From the NCBI RefSeq assembly GCF_004293625.1, contig NZ_CP033040.1, positions 1,860,001-1,924,000 on the forward strand: a stretch of 64,000 nt of DNA, written 5' to 3'. Origin of the DNA: Thiomicrorhabdus indica. GTDB taxonomy: Bacteria; Pseudomonadota; Gammaproteobacteria; Thiomicrospirales; Thiomicrospiraceae. Shown here in pieces: positions 1-7,736 of the stretch. Numbering within the stretch: position 1 is the first letter of the stretch; each line of letters starts with the position of its first letter. Position numbers and translations under genes: made by a program. The notes beneath the pieces were generated by a model. That model was given only the letters and a program-made list of their open reading frames with translations. It was not told the origin of the DNA and made no database searches.

Positions 1-700
1 CAACATTTGCTATCAATTGAGAATCTAGGTTTCCAATTGGTAGCCCTCTGTCTTGATGAGCTTTAAAAAGGCTTTTATGCTCTGGAACCTTACTGAAATT
101 CAGGGCATTTCCTTTTTTAATCGCCTCTTCTCTTCGTTGATTAAAAAGGGTTTCATGTAGCAAAAACTGCAAAACATCATTTTCTAAAACACCATCTCGT
201 TTAAAAATTTTCCAAACGGTTGGCAAGTGAATGCTTGCGAAAAAATTTGCTAAATCAAATTTTCCGAAATATGCAATGTCTTTGTAGTTTTTAGTTTCTT
301 TTCGCGTTGCTTTAACCGCTCTAGTAACAGCGTTATGTATTCCTCTTCCTGGGATGCATGCATAAGAATCTTGGATAAATCTTTTGTGATACCAGGGTGA
401 GATTCGGTTATAAATGATGTGGTGAACAACTCTATCTCTAAATTGAGCTGCCCAAACCTCCCTTGGTTTAGGCTTGGTTACAACGAACACTTCGCTCGGT
501 AGTGGCTTATATCTTTGCGATTTGATCTCTTCAAAGAGGTTGATTAGATTTTTTTCAAGATCCATTTCAAACTGTATTTGATGATCTGAATTTCGCTTAT
601 TTTTACGACACGAGTAGTAGGCTTTGAATACCTCTTCAAGAGTGAATGGATAATCTGCGATCGGAACAATATCTTCTTGAAGTTTTTCTATAGCACCAAT
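1..700 (-). CDS. DGR reverse transcriptase, partial (3' end off window)
   Basis: The minus-strand frame translates to a retron/group II-like reverse transcriptase. Visible motifs in order are FKAYYSCRKNKR, REVWAAQFRDRVVHHII, GKFDLANFFASIH (first catalytic aspartate) and GLPIGNLDSQLIANV, which matches the [I/V/L]GxxxSQ motif typical of DGR enzymes. The YxDD motif would lie left of position 1. It copies the template RNA into mutagenised cDNA together with Avd. The start is unclear: between the template repeat and the RT core there is no in-frame ATG, GTG or TTG. The first in-frame ATG (563-565) falls inside the N-terminal domain. The frame is open upstream to a stop at 995-997, with GTG codons at 863-865 and 950-952. 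The end given here (an ATT codon) is a placeholder. Confidence 0.93.
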   Translation of the reverse strand, partial: MGAIEKLQEDIVPIADYPFTLEEVFKAYYSCRKNKRNSDHQIQFEMDLEKNLINLFEEIKSQRYKPLPSEVFVVTKPKPREVWAAQFRDRVVHHIIYNRISPWYHKRFIQDSYACIPGRGIHNAVTRAVKATRKETKNYKDIAYFGKFDLANFFASIHLPTVWKIFKRDGVLENDVLQFLLHETLFNQRREEAIKKGNALNFSKVPEHKSLFKAHQDRGLPIGNLDSQLIANV

Positions 701-715
701 AGGTGGAACGGCTTG
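692..715 (-). repeat. Inverted repeat arm, RT side of the DGR template
   Basis: This 24-bp segment is the reverse complement of 1067-1090 with one mismatch. In minus-strand RNA the mismatch becomes a G-U wobble, so all 24 positions can pair. It overlaps the first part of the RT reading frame, just 3' of the template repeat in the transcript. Confidence 0.92.
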
Positions 716-721
716 GTATTG

Positions 722-846
722 ACTGCGGACACAACGAACTCGGTTGAGATTGTTCTTGTTGTTGTTGCTCTGGCTGCCATCACTAAAGCTCTGGTACCAT
801 GCGTTATTGGCATTGTTCTCAGTGGAAGACCAGTAATTAGCTGTGG
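722..846 (-). ncRNA. DGR template repeat (TR) RNA region
   Basis: 125 bp align without gaps to 1509-1633 at the end of the target gene. The ten differences (754, 759, 760, 763, 780, 795, 805, 807, 817, 844) are all T on the plus strand, that is A in the transcribed minus strand. This is the adenine-specific mutagenesis signature of DGRs. The variable codons are mostly AAC or AAT in the template. The first 32 bp (722-753) match the variable repeat exactly and contain the initiation-of-homing segment. Order target-avd-TR-RT is the common DGR layout. A longer functional RNA probably extends to 1090. Confidence 0.97.
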
Positions 847-1065
847 CAGCGCCATTGGTAAACACTCTTGCCGATGCACTCGGTTGCTTTTGAGCAGCGT
901 CGGTTGCGCAGTCAAGCGGCAAGTTCAGTTGTAAATTCAACTTATTATTCACTTCGTCGCTCTGCCTTCTGCACTTTCTACCTGTCTTATGGATTCAGGT
1001 GGTTTACAACAAATACCAGTCAAATCTGCTCTCTCATATTTACCTTAATAAATATAAATCCGGCT

Positions 1066-1440
1066 TCAAGCCGTTCCACCTATTGGCGCTTGTTTTCTTT
1101 TTTCACTTTTTTTCCAACCTTCGGCTTGTTTGCAAATTTCAACGTTTAAATTAGATAGACGAGCAAACTGTCCAATTGAAATAAAGTGCATGTCTTTACA
1201 TAAACGAAGGCTTAGCATAATTAGCTCCATGCGCTCTAAAATTTCTATTATTTTTGAAAGCCTATCTGTTGAAGAATTGTTGACACGATAGATCATGAGA
1301 ACGATATCTCTAGATTGCTCAATCAAATCCTTGCCTAAAACTAATTTGTAGTCCCGTGGAAAATTTTTTACCACTTTCGTAATCATTAAAACTAGGTCAT
1401 AAGTTTTCTTGTAAATGGGTAGATGGTCTGCTCTTGCCAT
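1066..1440 (-). CDS. avd: DGR accessory variability determinant (Avd)
   Basis: 124 aa, basic and all-helical, with the features of the Avd/bAvd four-helix-bundle family. It starts MARADHLPIYKKTYDLVLMI and continues with helices rich in ILE/LEU/MET (ERMELIMLSLRLCKD). Avd forms a pentameric barrel that binds the reverse transcriptase and template RNA, and is needed for mutagenic retrohoming. It lies between the target gene and the TR, its usual place. The ATG at 1440 has a GGAG ribosome site. Its last codons overlap one arm of the 24-bp inverted repeat that brackets the TR. Confidence 0.92.
   Translation of the reverse strand: MARADHLPIYKKTYDLVLMITKVVKNFPRDYKLVLGKDLIEQSRDIVLMIYRVNNSSTDRLSKIIEILERMELIMLSLRLCKDMHFISIGQFARLSNLNVEICKQAEGWKKSEKRKQAPIGGTA
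1067..1090 (-). repeat. Inverted repeat arm, Avd side of the DGR template
   Basis: Partner of 692-715 (23 of 24 bases plus one G-U). It covers the last codons and stop of avd. The enclosed segment is about 350 nt and holds the whole TR. Confidence 0.92.
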
Positions 1441-1460
1441 ATGGTCTCCAAAAAATTTCG

Positions 1461-1480
1461 CTGAGCCGTAAACGGCTCAG
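1461..1480 (-). other. DGR target-recognition hairpin
   Basis: CTGAGCCG TTTA CGGCTCAG on the minus strand: a perfect 8-bp stem with a 4-nt loop, 28 bp past the 3' end of the variable repeat and between target stop and avd start. Hairpins or cruciforms of this size just downstream of the variable repeat are known to be required for target recognition in Bordetella phage and other DGRs. It could also act as a weak terminator, but no U-tract follows it. Confidence 0.8.
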
Positions 1481-1502
1481 AAAGAATCAAATACTCAAAT
1501 AA

Positions 1503-2345
1503 TCAATAACTGCGGACACAACGAACTCGGTTGAGATTGTACTTGAGGTCGTTGCTCTGGCTGCCAACACTAAAGCTCTGGGACCATGCGTAAGTGGCAT
1601 TGTCCTCAGTGGAAGACCAGTAATTAGCTGGGGAGAATCCTCCAATTAAGTCCTTTTGTGCAAAGAGGCTGTTCAACTGAGTCTTGGCTGGTAAATACCA
1701 GCCACTCCCTTTGTCAGAACAAAGTTTTGCTGCCACAGCATTTGATGAATTATTTGGTAAGCAGCTTTGTGTGATTGAGGTGTTATATTCTCCGTTTGTG
1801 GTTGAGGATGCCCCAGTAGATTGGTTGTAGCATCCATATTCAGCTGTACGATTTTCATCAAAAAGTGCAGCAGCCATACCTGGTTCAACCGTTATGCCTC
1901 CATTTGGACTTACAGTCTTGACATACAAAGAGCCACTGGCTTCTAAATAAAATCGACACTTTGTAACACCTGAATAAGACATACAGTTTGGATATAAATT
2001 ATTATCAATATCTCGAAATTGCACGTTGGTCGATGTTTCTACATCAATCACTCCTGCTGGTGGGGCAGCGTTCATATAATCGCATCCTGCCCCACAGCTC
2101 TCCCCATTAATTGTAATTGTGTAGCTTAAATCAGCAGGGTCTTTTTCTACGGTCAGTTGAGCGGTTTGCATCGCTTCTGCCATTGCTTGAGCATCAAGAG
2201 ATCCTGAAGATGCAGCCGTAGTAGATGGCTCAGGAAAATACAAATAAGATGCTGTGCTACCTGGTTGTACAATGACGGGGGCAGCAACTGCCTGTGCTCC
2301 AACCCCTAACCCAATCATAATGATCGATAATTTTAATGAACGCAT
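1503..2345 (-). CDS. DGR target: secreted Lcl-domain protein, probable pilus-associated adhesin
   Basis: 280 aa. The N-terminus is a Sec signal peptide with likely cleavage after AQAVAA (about residue 22). Residues about 60-160 are a Cys-containing region of unknown fold. Residues about 165-280 are an Lcl/DUF1566-type C-type-lectin-like domain (GSGWYLPAKTQLNSLF, ANYWSSTE, RVRCVRSY). The final 42 codons plus stop lie in or beside the variable repeat. Residues changed relative to the template are P, D, T, Y, S, V, D, L and Y, where the template encodes T, N, N, N, Y, D, N, N and N. The ATG at 2345 has AGGTGG upstream. It lies 5-10 bp after pilV, so it is probably translated with the pilus operon and carried on the pilus. 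Direct pilus attachment is inferred. Confidence 0.9.
   Translation of the reverse strand: MRSLKLSIIMIGLGVGAQAVAAPVIVQPGSTASYLYFPEPSTTAASSGSLDAQAMAEAMQTAQLTVEKDPADLSYTITINGESCGAGCDYMNAAPPAGVIDVETSTNVQFRDIDNNLYPNCMSYSGVTKCRFYLEASGSLYVKTVSPNGGITVEPGMAAALFDENRTAEYGCYNQSTGASSTTNGEYNTSITQSCLPNNSSNAVAAKLCSDKGSGWYLPAKTQLNSLFAQKDLIGGFSPANYWSSTEDNATYAWSQSFSVGSQSNDLKYNLNRVRCVRSY
1509..1633 (-). repeat. DGR variable repeat (VR)
   Basis: Gap-free match to the template at 722-846 with ten substitutions, each opposite a template adenine. The 32 bp nearest the stop codon are invariant, as expected for the initiation-of-homing segment. The VR ends three bases before the TGA stop codon, so diversification is confined to the extreme C-terminus of the target. 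Confidence 0.97.
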
Positions 2346-2352
2346 ATTCCAC

Positions 2353-3051
2353 CTAATTTATAAACTCATTTAAATCTAACTTCCAACCTGATCCACATGC
2401 TTCTCCAGCATTGCAAGCCACGAGATCACTTCCAGGCACAATTCCAGCGGTAGCGCCTAAAAGCTTTCGTGTTTCAAGTGACTTCTCAAAATCAGCCTCA
2501 ATCAGTGCTTGATCTCCGTCAAAGCTAGCCAATACCACCAACATATCAACTTCATTCGTTGGCTCATCATCGGCTGTACCTAAAATGCCATCGACCCCTT
2601 CTGTAAAGATTTGTCGAAAAATGGCCACATAATGATCACTGGTTATTGGCGGTAGTTCTAACGGCCATAGATTCCGCTGTTTTAACGCATAAGCATCAAA
2701 CGCACAGGTATGTAACGTGGTATTAAATGTAGCCACACCACCACTTAATTCGTCAGTTGCACTATCGATTCCTGTTGCATGTATCTGGCAATACTTATTT
2801 GCATCCGTTCCATCGGTCATAGCTTGGGTTATGCCTGTTCGATGATTCAAAAAGTACTGAGCAGCACTATTTTGAAATGTGGCCAAGTTGTCGGATTCCA
2901 AAGCGGCAGATGACTTTATCGACATGGTTTCATTCATCTGTAAAACGGAAGTCATTAATAATGCAACAACACTGAGCGCTGCAACCATCTCAAGCATCGC
3001 CATACCTTTTTGCGTACCCAATTTTTTATTCGCAAAGCGTTTTATAAACAT
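2353..3051 (-). CDS. pilV: PilV-like type IVb minor prepilin
   Basis: About 232 aa. The N-terminus is a basic leader ending GTQKG, then MAMLEMVAALSVVALLMTSV: prepilin peptidase cleaves after G and the mature pilin has Glu5 and a hydrophobic helix. The rest is a soluble pilin domain. It ends in a Cys-containing tail (CNAGEACGSGWKLDL). In R64/SPI-7 systems PilV is the tip adhesin that selects recipients. Here the variable tip domain appears split off into the next gene. Start: GTG 3060, ATG 3057 and ATG 3051 are in frame; ATG 3051 has the best spacing to AGGGAG. It overlaps the end of pilM. Confidence 0.8.
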   Translation of the reverse strand: MFIKRFANKKLGTQKGMAMLEMVAALSVVALLMTSVLQMNETMSIKSSAALESDNLATFQNSAAQYFLNHRTGITQAMTDGTDANKYCQIHATGIDSATDELSGGVATFNTTLHTCAFDAYALKQRNLWPLELPPITSDHYVAIFRQIFTEGVDGILGTADDEPTNEVDMLVVLASFDGDQALIEADFEKSLETRKLLGATAGIVPGSDLVACNAGEACGSGWKLDLNEFIN

Positions 3052-3475
3052 CGGCATCACTCCCTGTCTCTCCCAACACGATATAGTCTTGACTCCCTGA
3101 CGATAAACGAGTTTTCGTCAAATAATTGGCTTCAAGACGTAAAATAGCAGGCTCACTTAACTGCCCACATACAGCCCAATTATTCGTATCTCTAGAAAGA
3201 TAAAAATTTGAATAAGCAGCAGTTGACAAAGATTTCATACCACTTGGTAGCCGTGTATTGGATTGAATATCTACCCATTGATAAAAGGTTTTTGAGCTAG
3301 GTGCAGGATTCTTCTCCACAAAAAGCTTTGCAGCCCAAGTGAAGTTTTTATAAGCACTGACTTCTTCAGTAACCTCAATGATTTTAGTTCCGGATGAATT
3401 TTCCTGAATATGACCATTCAAGCCAGCTTGCAAAGCTACGCTGCCTACCAACAACACAATATAGAGAAATAACAA
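3026..3475 (-). CDS. pilM: PilM-like pilus accessory protein
   Basis: 149 aa with an N-terminal hydrophobic segment (LFLYIVLLVGSVALQAG, residues about 2-19) and a soluble remainder. Size, topology and operon place fit PilM of IncI/R64-type pili, a small inner-membrane accessory protein. It starts at TTG 3475 with a strong GGAGG upstream; no ATG fits. In R64 pilM lies between pilL and pilN, so its place near pilV is a rearrangement. The match to PilM is by general character, not a specific motif. Confidence 0.6.
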   Translation of the reverse strand: MLFLYIVLLVGSVALQAGLNGHIQENSSGTKIIEVTEEVSAYKNFTWAAKLFVEKNPAPSSKTFYQWVDIQSNTRLPSGMKSLSTAAYSNFYLSRDTNNWAVCGQLSEPAILRLEANYLTKTRLSSGSQDYIVLGETGSDADVYKTLCE

Positions 3476-3509
3476 GACCTAACCCTCCAAACCTTAACTA
3501 AAGCCTTAC

Positions 3510-4469
3510 TTAACTAGCTGCTCGTTTTTGAATTAATGCTTGCCGCATTTGATTTTTTTGAAAGAGCACTTCATCTTTAAGTTGAGGTAAATTACGAGAG
3601 CGTATAGTTGAAGCAACTTTTGAAGAGTCTCCCTCTGATTTTAATATCGTTGTATTTAAACGGCCGTCCTCAATCTTTTGATGCAGAATCACGCGTAATA
3701 CTGAAGCAAGTGTATTAGATGAGTTCTCTCCAAGTAATTGATTAAAAGAATCAAGAGAAGAGACTAAATCTGTCCCAAACCCTGTGCAAATAACCAAGAA
3801 ACCATTGGAGGCTGCACGCAAAAGCATTTGAGCGGCTTCAGAATCCCTGACCTCACCCACAAACAAAATTAAATTTTGATTAGCTGGCTGGGATCGAAGT
3901 ACCCCTCTCATCGATTCAGTCCAATCTCGGTCGTTGGCAACGGTTGTCTGGGTGCAATAACCCTTACCATGTCTGCCATTAATCGGATGTTCCGGAGGAT
4001 CCTCAACCGTGTAGGCCATACCTCCTAAAGCCTCCAGTCTAGATACCACCGTTGCAGAAGCGGTCGTCGTTTTTCCTGAACCAGGAGCGCCGCAAATAAA
4101 AATCAACCCTCCCTTCACAATGCTTGAATCAATCAATGCCTCTTGAACATACTCAGGGAGAGGACTGGGAAGTCTACTCAAATTCAGAGCTTCATTCGTT
4201 GCACGACGAACGCGATACCAAATTCCATCGATTGAGCGTGTATCTTTATAAACACGATAATGCTGTCCATTGTGTTCAATAGAGGCATCTTTTGATTGTG
4301 TTGCTTGACAGAGTTCGTAGAGGCTTTGAATTAATTCAGGATCAGAAAAATCCTTACCTGAAGTCAACCCTGGAAATACCAGAGTTGAGTCCAAATCGAC
4401 TTCACTACCGGACTGGTTTTTTCCGGCAGGAAGCGTTTTTACTTTAATGTGAATATCTGTAAAAGACAT
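3510..4469 (-). CDS. PilT/GspE-family ATPase, probable retraction-type motor
   Basis: 319 aa. Walker A GAPGSGKT lies at residues 127-134, with a following His-rich Asp box (EDPPEHPI), and Walker B-like LILFVGEVRD. This is the secretion/twitching ATPase fold without the N-terminal extension of assembly ATPases such as PilQ, so a retraction or accessory motor is the best guess. R64 pilT is a lytic transglycosylase, so the symbol pilT is avoided. It follows pilS by about 17 bp in the same operon. Confidence 0.82.
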   Translation of the reverse strand: MSFTDIHIKVKTLPAGKNQSGSEVDLDSTLVFPGLTSGKDFSDPELIQSLYELCQATQSKDASIEHNGQHYRVYKDTRSIDGIWYRVRRATNEALNLSRLPSPLPEYVQEALIDSSIVKGGLIFICGAPGSGKTTTASATVVSRLEALGGMAYTVEDPPEHPINGRHGKGYCTQTTVANDRDWTESMRGVLRSQPANQNLILFVGEVRDSEAAQMLLRAASNGFLVICTGFGTDLVSSLDSFNQLLGENSSNTLASVLRVILHQKIEDGRLNTTILKSEGDSSKVASTIRSRNLPQLKDEVLFQKNQMRQALIQKRAAS

Positions 4470-4486
4470 AATCTAAAAAACTTTAA

Positions 4487-5116
4487 TTACTTAATGGTAA
4501 AAACAATGACAGGAGATGTTTCAGAGCACCCCGTTGCAATAGCCACTGGATTAGGTGTATCGGTTGATACACTTTTTACCTGATTATCTGCCGTCACAGT
4601 CAAACCTGATGCTAATGACGCTGAATCACCGACTTGCAATTGATGCGAAAATTTTGAGATACCTTTAACCAGATCAACACAGGTTTCTTTGCCTAAGTTT
4701 GCACCGCCAATTTGCATACCAAACTCACTTGTGTTGGCTGCAACGACAACATCATGCCCCCAAGGATCTAAAATTTTTGTATTAGTCGCATCCCAAACAA
4801 ACGGGCTTTTAACCAAGCCTGCATTATTCCAATTTTCAATTGTATTCAGCCCAGTAAAATCATTGGCAATACCAAATAAACTTCGAGCTTTAGTGGCAGT
4901 ATTCACTACGGTTTGCACCGTATCGTTTACCATCTGAGCATCTGTCGCATTTTTTTGCCAAGATATAACCGCTGTTGCAGCGACCCCCATCAAGCCTAAA
5001 GCAATTGCCCATTCCATAAGAGCAACACCACGTTGCTTATGCTTATAGTTATACAGTCGTTTAGGCGGTTGTGATTCAAGCTTATTTAAATCACAGTTTT
5101 TTACAGATTTTTCCAT
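4487..5116 (-). CDS. pilS: Type IVb major prepilin PilS
   Basis: 209 aa. A long basic leader ends KHKQRG, followed by VALMEWAIALGLMGVAATAV: cleavage after G leaves Glu5 in the mature pilin, and the long leader is typical of type IVb prepilins. The globular part has a Cys pair (ETCVDLVK, TGCSE) suitable for the pilin disulfide. Start at ATG 5116 is chosen for its AAGGAGATT ribosome site; a longer frame to 5173 overlaps pilR and lacks one. No prepilin peptidase (PilU) gene is present in the window. Confidence 0.88.
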   Translation of the reverse strand: MEKSVKNCDLNKLESQPPKRLYNYKHKQRGVALMEWAIALGLMGVAATAVISWQKNATDAQMVNDTVQTVVNTATKARSLFGIANDFTGLNTIENWNNAGLVKSPFVWDATNTKILDPWGHDVVVAANTSEFGMQIGGANLGKETCVDLVKGISKFSHQLQVGDSASLASGLTVTADNQVKSVSTDTPNPVAIATGCSETSPVIVFTIK

Positions 5117-5136
5117 GACAATCTCCTTTATGGAAT

Positions 5137-6168
5137 TTACTGAGTGATAGATAAAAGGCTCATGTACACCCAACCAATTACTCCCCCTACCAGGGCAAGC
5201 AATAAACTGGACAAAACATTGCCAAATATAAATTGCAGTCTTGAAAAAACGGTTTTTTCGATTTTTTCAACAATGATTAAGAACGCTTTCGAATCAGATC
5301 CCATGCGGCTGTAGACATTAATAATCCAGTGATATTTTGGAGGGATCATTGATAAAGCAGTTAAAGCCTGCGCTGTTGTCTTACCTTGACGAATGCTACG
5401 CATCACCAATTCACATTGATATTGAATATAGTTTGAGCTACCTGAACGAATATGTTTGATTGCGTCAGATAGCGGAACTCCTGCTGAGATATACCCCTCA
5501 ATGGAATTTAAAAAACGCGTGGATTCTATTTGAGACATCAATCCGAAAATGGGGATGTTACGATCAGCAAATTCTCTGCTTTCTCCAGTCCATCGAGGCA
5601 GCAAAAAACGGATACCAAAAAAAACAGCCGCAATAAATGCGACAATCCCAATTGAAATATAAACAGACATATCCGCTACTTGCGCAAACAGTTGTGCACT
5701 GTATGGCCACTCATACCTTGGTTTGACCTCTTCAAAGCCAGGTAGAACTTTTATTGAAAAAAAGAGCAGTAGAACAATCAAAGCTGCAATATACATCAAA
5801 GGTTTGATGAGTGATGCTGTGAGAGTTTTTGTCAATTTCTCTTTGTTCTCAATCGTCTTTTTTGCATTGGTAAATCCCGCTTCAAGATTCCCTGAAGATT
5901 CACCTGCATGGATAAGCATGTACTCACCTTGAGGAATTAATCCCTTGAGTGAAGCAGTGATTGACAATGCTTGACCGCTTCCACCACGTAATCTTCGATT
6001 CACCTCTTTGATCAAAGGCGACAATGGATGACGAACTTTCTTAAAGTCGCGTTCCATATCCTTCAATGCATCGGTTAAAGGAATCCCTTTATGAATGATT
6101 CCTGATATAGACTCATACCATTCAAGACGAACTTGATCTGTCACTAGAATTTGTTCAAAAAAATTCAA
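5137..6168 (-). CDS. pilR: PilR-like inner-membrane platform protein
   Basis: 343 aa with the GspF/TadC architecture: a cytoplasmic segment with HAGESSGNLEAGF, paired transmembrane segments (residues about 125-145 and 175-200), a second cytoplasmic copy of the motif (ISAGVPLSDAI), and a final transmembrane helix near the C-terminus. It is the polytopic platform on which PilQ assembles pilin. It overlaps pilQ by 4 bp, so translation is coupled. Confidence 0.9.
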   Translation of the reverse strand: MNFFEQILVTDQVRLEWYESISGIIHKGIPLTDALKDMERDFKKVRHPLSPLIKEVNRRLRGGSGQALSITASLKGLIPQGEYMLIHAGESSGNLEAGFTNAKKTIENKEKLTKTLTASLIKPLMYIAALIVLLLFFSIKVLPGFEEVKPRYEWPYSAQLFAQVADMSVYISIGIVAFIAAVFFGIRFLLPRWTGESREFADRNIPIFGLMSQIESTRFLNSIEGYISAGVPLSDAIKHIRSGSSNYIQYQCELVMRSIRQGKTTAQALTALSMIPPKYHWIINVYSRMGSDSKAFLIIVEKIEKTVFSRLQFIFGNVLSSLLLALVGGVIGWVYMSLLSITQ

Positions 6169-7736
6169 AGATTTTCACCCTTTATCAATCCAATCGAAAT
6201 TTCTACGTCATGTGGATCTACGACCCCTTGCAAAACTTTTGTTAAAGCGTGTGAAACGGCTCTTACCCCAAATCGGTCATGTTGCAAATGAGAAAAGTTG
6301 TTCCAAATTTGAAATGCAGTTTCAAACTCCCCTTCTTTAATTGCACTTAACAGTGGCGTGGATGTCGGTAGAAATTCAGAGGCTACGGTTAAACCAACCG
6401 TGCCTTTACTATTGCATGTACTACATTCACAGCCATCACGATTGCGAAAGCGAATCAATTCAAATTCATCGATCTCAAGTACGCCAGCTAATCTTGATTG
6501 CAAGCCTTCTGTTATGTATTTTTTTTCGATTGCTTGTTCATAATTCAATGAACAGTCCGGACAAATTTTAGGAATCAATCTTTGATAAATGACACCTGAA
6601 AGAAACCCTTTCATAAACAGAATATTTTCAGGAACACCGATTTCTCGGAGTCGCATAAAAGCAGCCATTGCATCCGATGCATGTAAAGTGGATAAAATTT
6701 TCCGGCCGGCCAAAGACAAATCTTTCATGATGCGACCAGCTTCTTCATCGCGTACTTCACCCAGCATGACGACATCAGCATCTTGTCTGAGGGTTGCTTT
6801 CATCAGCTGGCCATATACAGAACCTTCCGTATTCTGAAGAGATTTACGTCCGGATGAGACACCCATCTGACAAGCGCCAGTAATGACGTATTCGACTGGA
6901 TCTTCAACTGAAACTAATTTGATATTTTCACCGCGAACTTCTTGAATTCGGGTGGCAATACTATGTAATGAGGTGGTTTTTCCTGAGTTAGTCGGACCGA
7001 CTAATAAAATTGCACCTTGCGCTCCCAACATCATCTCTTCAAGCTCTAAAACCTGACCGCTTGAATAGCCAATTTGAGCAATACTGGGTAAGTCATGATG
7101 TATCAACAAGCGAGTCACAATTTGAAAATTACCACTTGGATAGATCGGTGCAGAATTAAATCGAATCTGAACTTGCTTGTTGTCTTTTGTTACATAATTG
7201 ATAGAAGCATCTTTAACGGAATCCGCAGACCAAGTAACGTCTTTTGAAGAGCTATCTGCATAGATTTGATACAAAATATTGCAAATTGATTCTGCCGTTT
7301 GTTTTGATATTGTTTTTTGTTTGACTCGTAGAGAATCGATTCGAAAAAACACATCGCAATAGCCGCCACGGGTTTCGATATGAATATCTGACGTTTTTTG
7401 TTTTACGGCATCTTCAATTAAATTCCAGACAACTTTCTCGGCTTGAGATACATCATTAATGGCATCATTGGCAACATCCATTGATCGCAAAGATCGAATG
7501 ACTTCTGATGTTGCGCTATAACTCTGATACTCAATATTCCGATTTCTCAAACGAGTCTTTAGCTCAAGTAATTTTGAATCTCTCAGCATTAAGTTATCGA
7601 CAAGCAATGAATTGTTGTGTTTATTGCCGATTAAAATTGCGATATTGTTGAATTCATCAGAATTCGCACTAATATCAGCGAAGCTTAAAATTTTACCGGC
7701 CGGTACTTTGTGAATATCATCAATTAGCACAGTCAT
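6165..7736 (-). CDS. pilQ: PilQ-like pilus assembly ATPase (GspE family)
   Basis: 523 aa. Walker A GPTNSGKTT at residues 247-255, Asp box SVEDPVEYVI, Walker B VVMLGEVRDEEA, and a tetracysteine zinc element (CPDC, CECSTC) as in GspE/PilB assembly ATPases. It powers extension of the type IVb pilus. It overlaps both neighbours by 4 bp. Near its N-terminus (7696-7705) is the only exact copy of the host palindrome ACCGGCCGGT in the element, encoding PAG. Confidence 0.93.
   Translation of the reverse strand: MTVLIDDIHKVPAGKILSFADISANSDEFNNIAILIGNKHNNSLLVDNLMLRDSKLLELKTRLRNRNIEYQSYSATSEVIRSLRSMDVANDAINDVSQAEKVVWNLIEDAVKQKTSDIHIETRGGYCDVFFRIDSLRVKQKTISKQTAESICNILYQIYADSSSKDVTWSADSVKDASINYVTKDNKQVQIRFNSAPIYPSGNFQIVTRLLIHHDLPSIAQIGYSSGQVLELEEMMLGAQGAILLVGPTNSGKTTSLHSIATRIQEVRGENIKLVSVEDPVEYVITGACQMGVSSGRKSLQNTEGSVYGQLMKATLRQDADVVMLGEVRDEEAGRIMKDLSLAGRKILSTLHASDAMAAFMRLREIGVPENILFMKGFLSGVIYQRLIPKICPDCSLNYEQAIEKKYITEGLQSRLAGVLEIDEFELIRFRNRDGCECSTCNSKGTVGLTVASEFLPTSTPLLSAIKEGEFETAFQIWNNFSHLQHDRFGVRAVSHALTKVLQGVVDPHDVEISIGLIKGENL

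Noticed and set aside
677-934. Open frames on both strands across the template repeat
   Set aside because: They overlap the TR and the RT frame; their codons reflect the AAY-rich template, not separate genes.
868-1149. 93-aa plus-strand frame
   Set aside because: Antisense to avd and the TR region, no ribosome site, low-complexity Phe/Ser translation.
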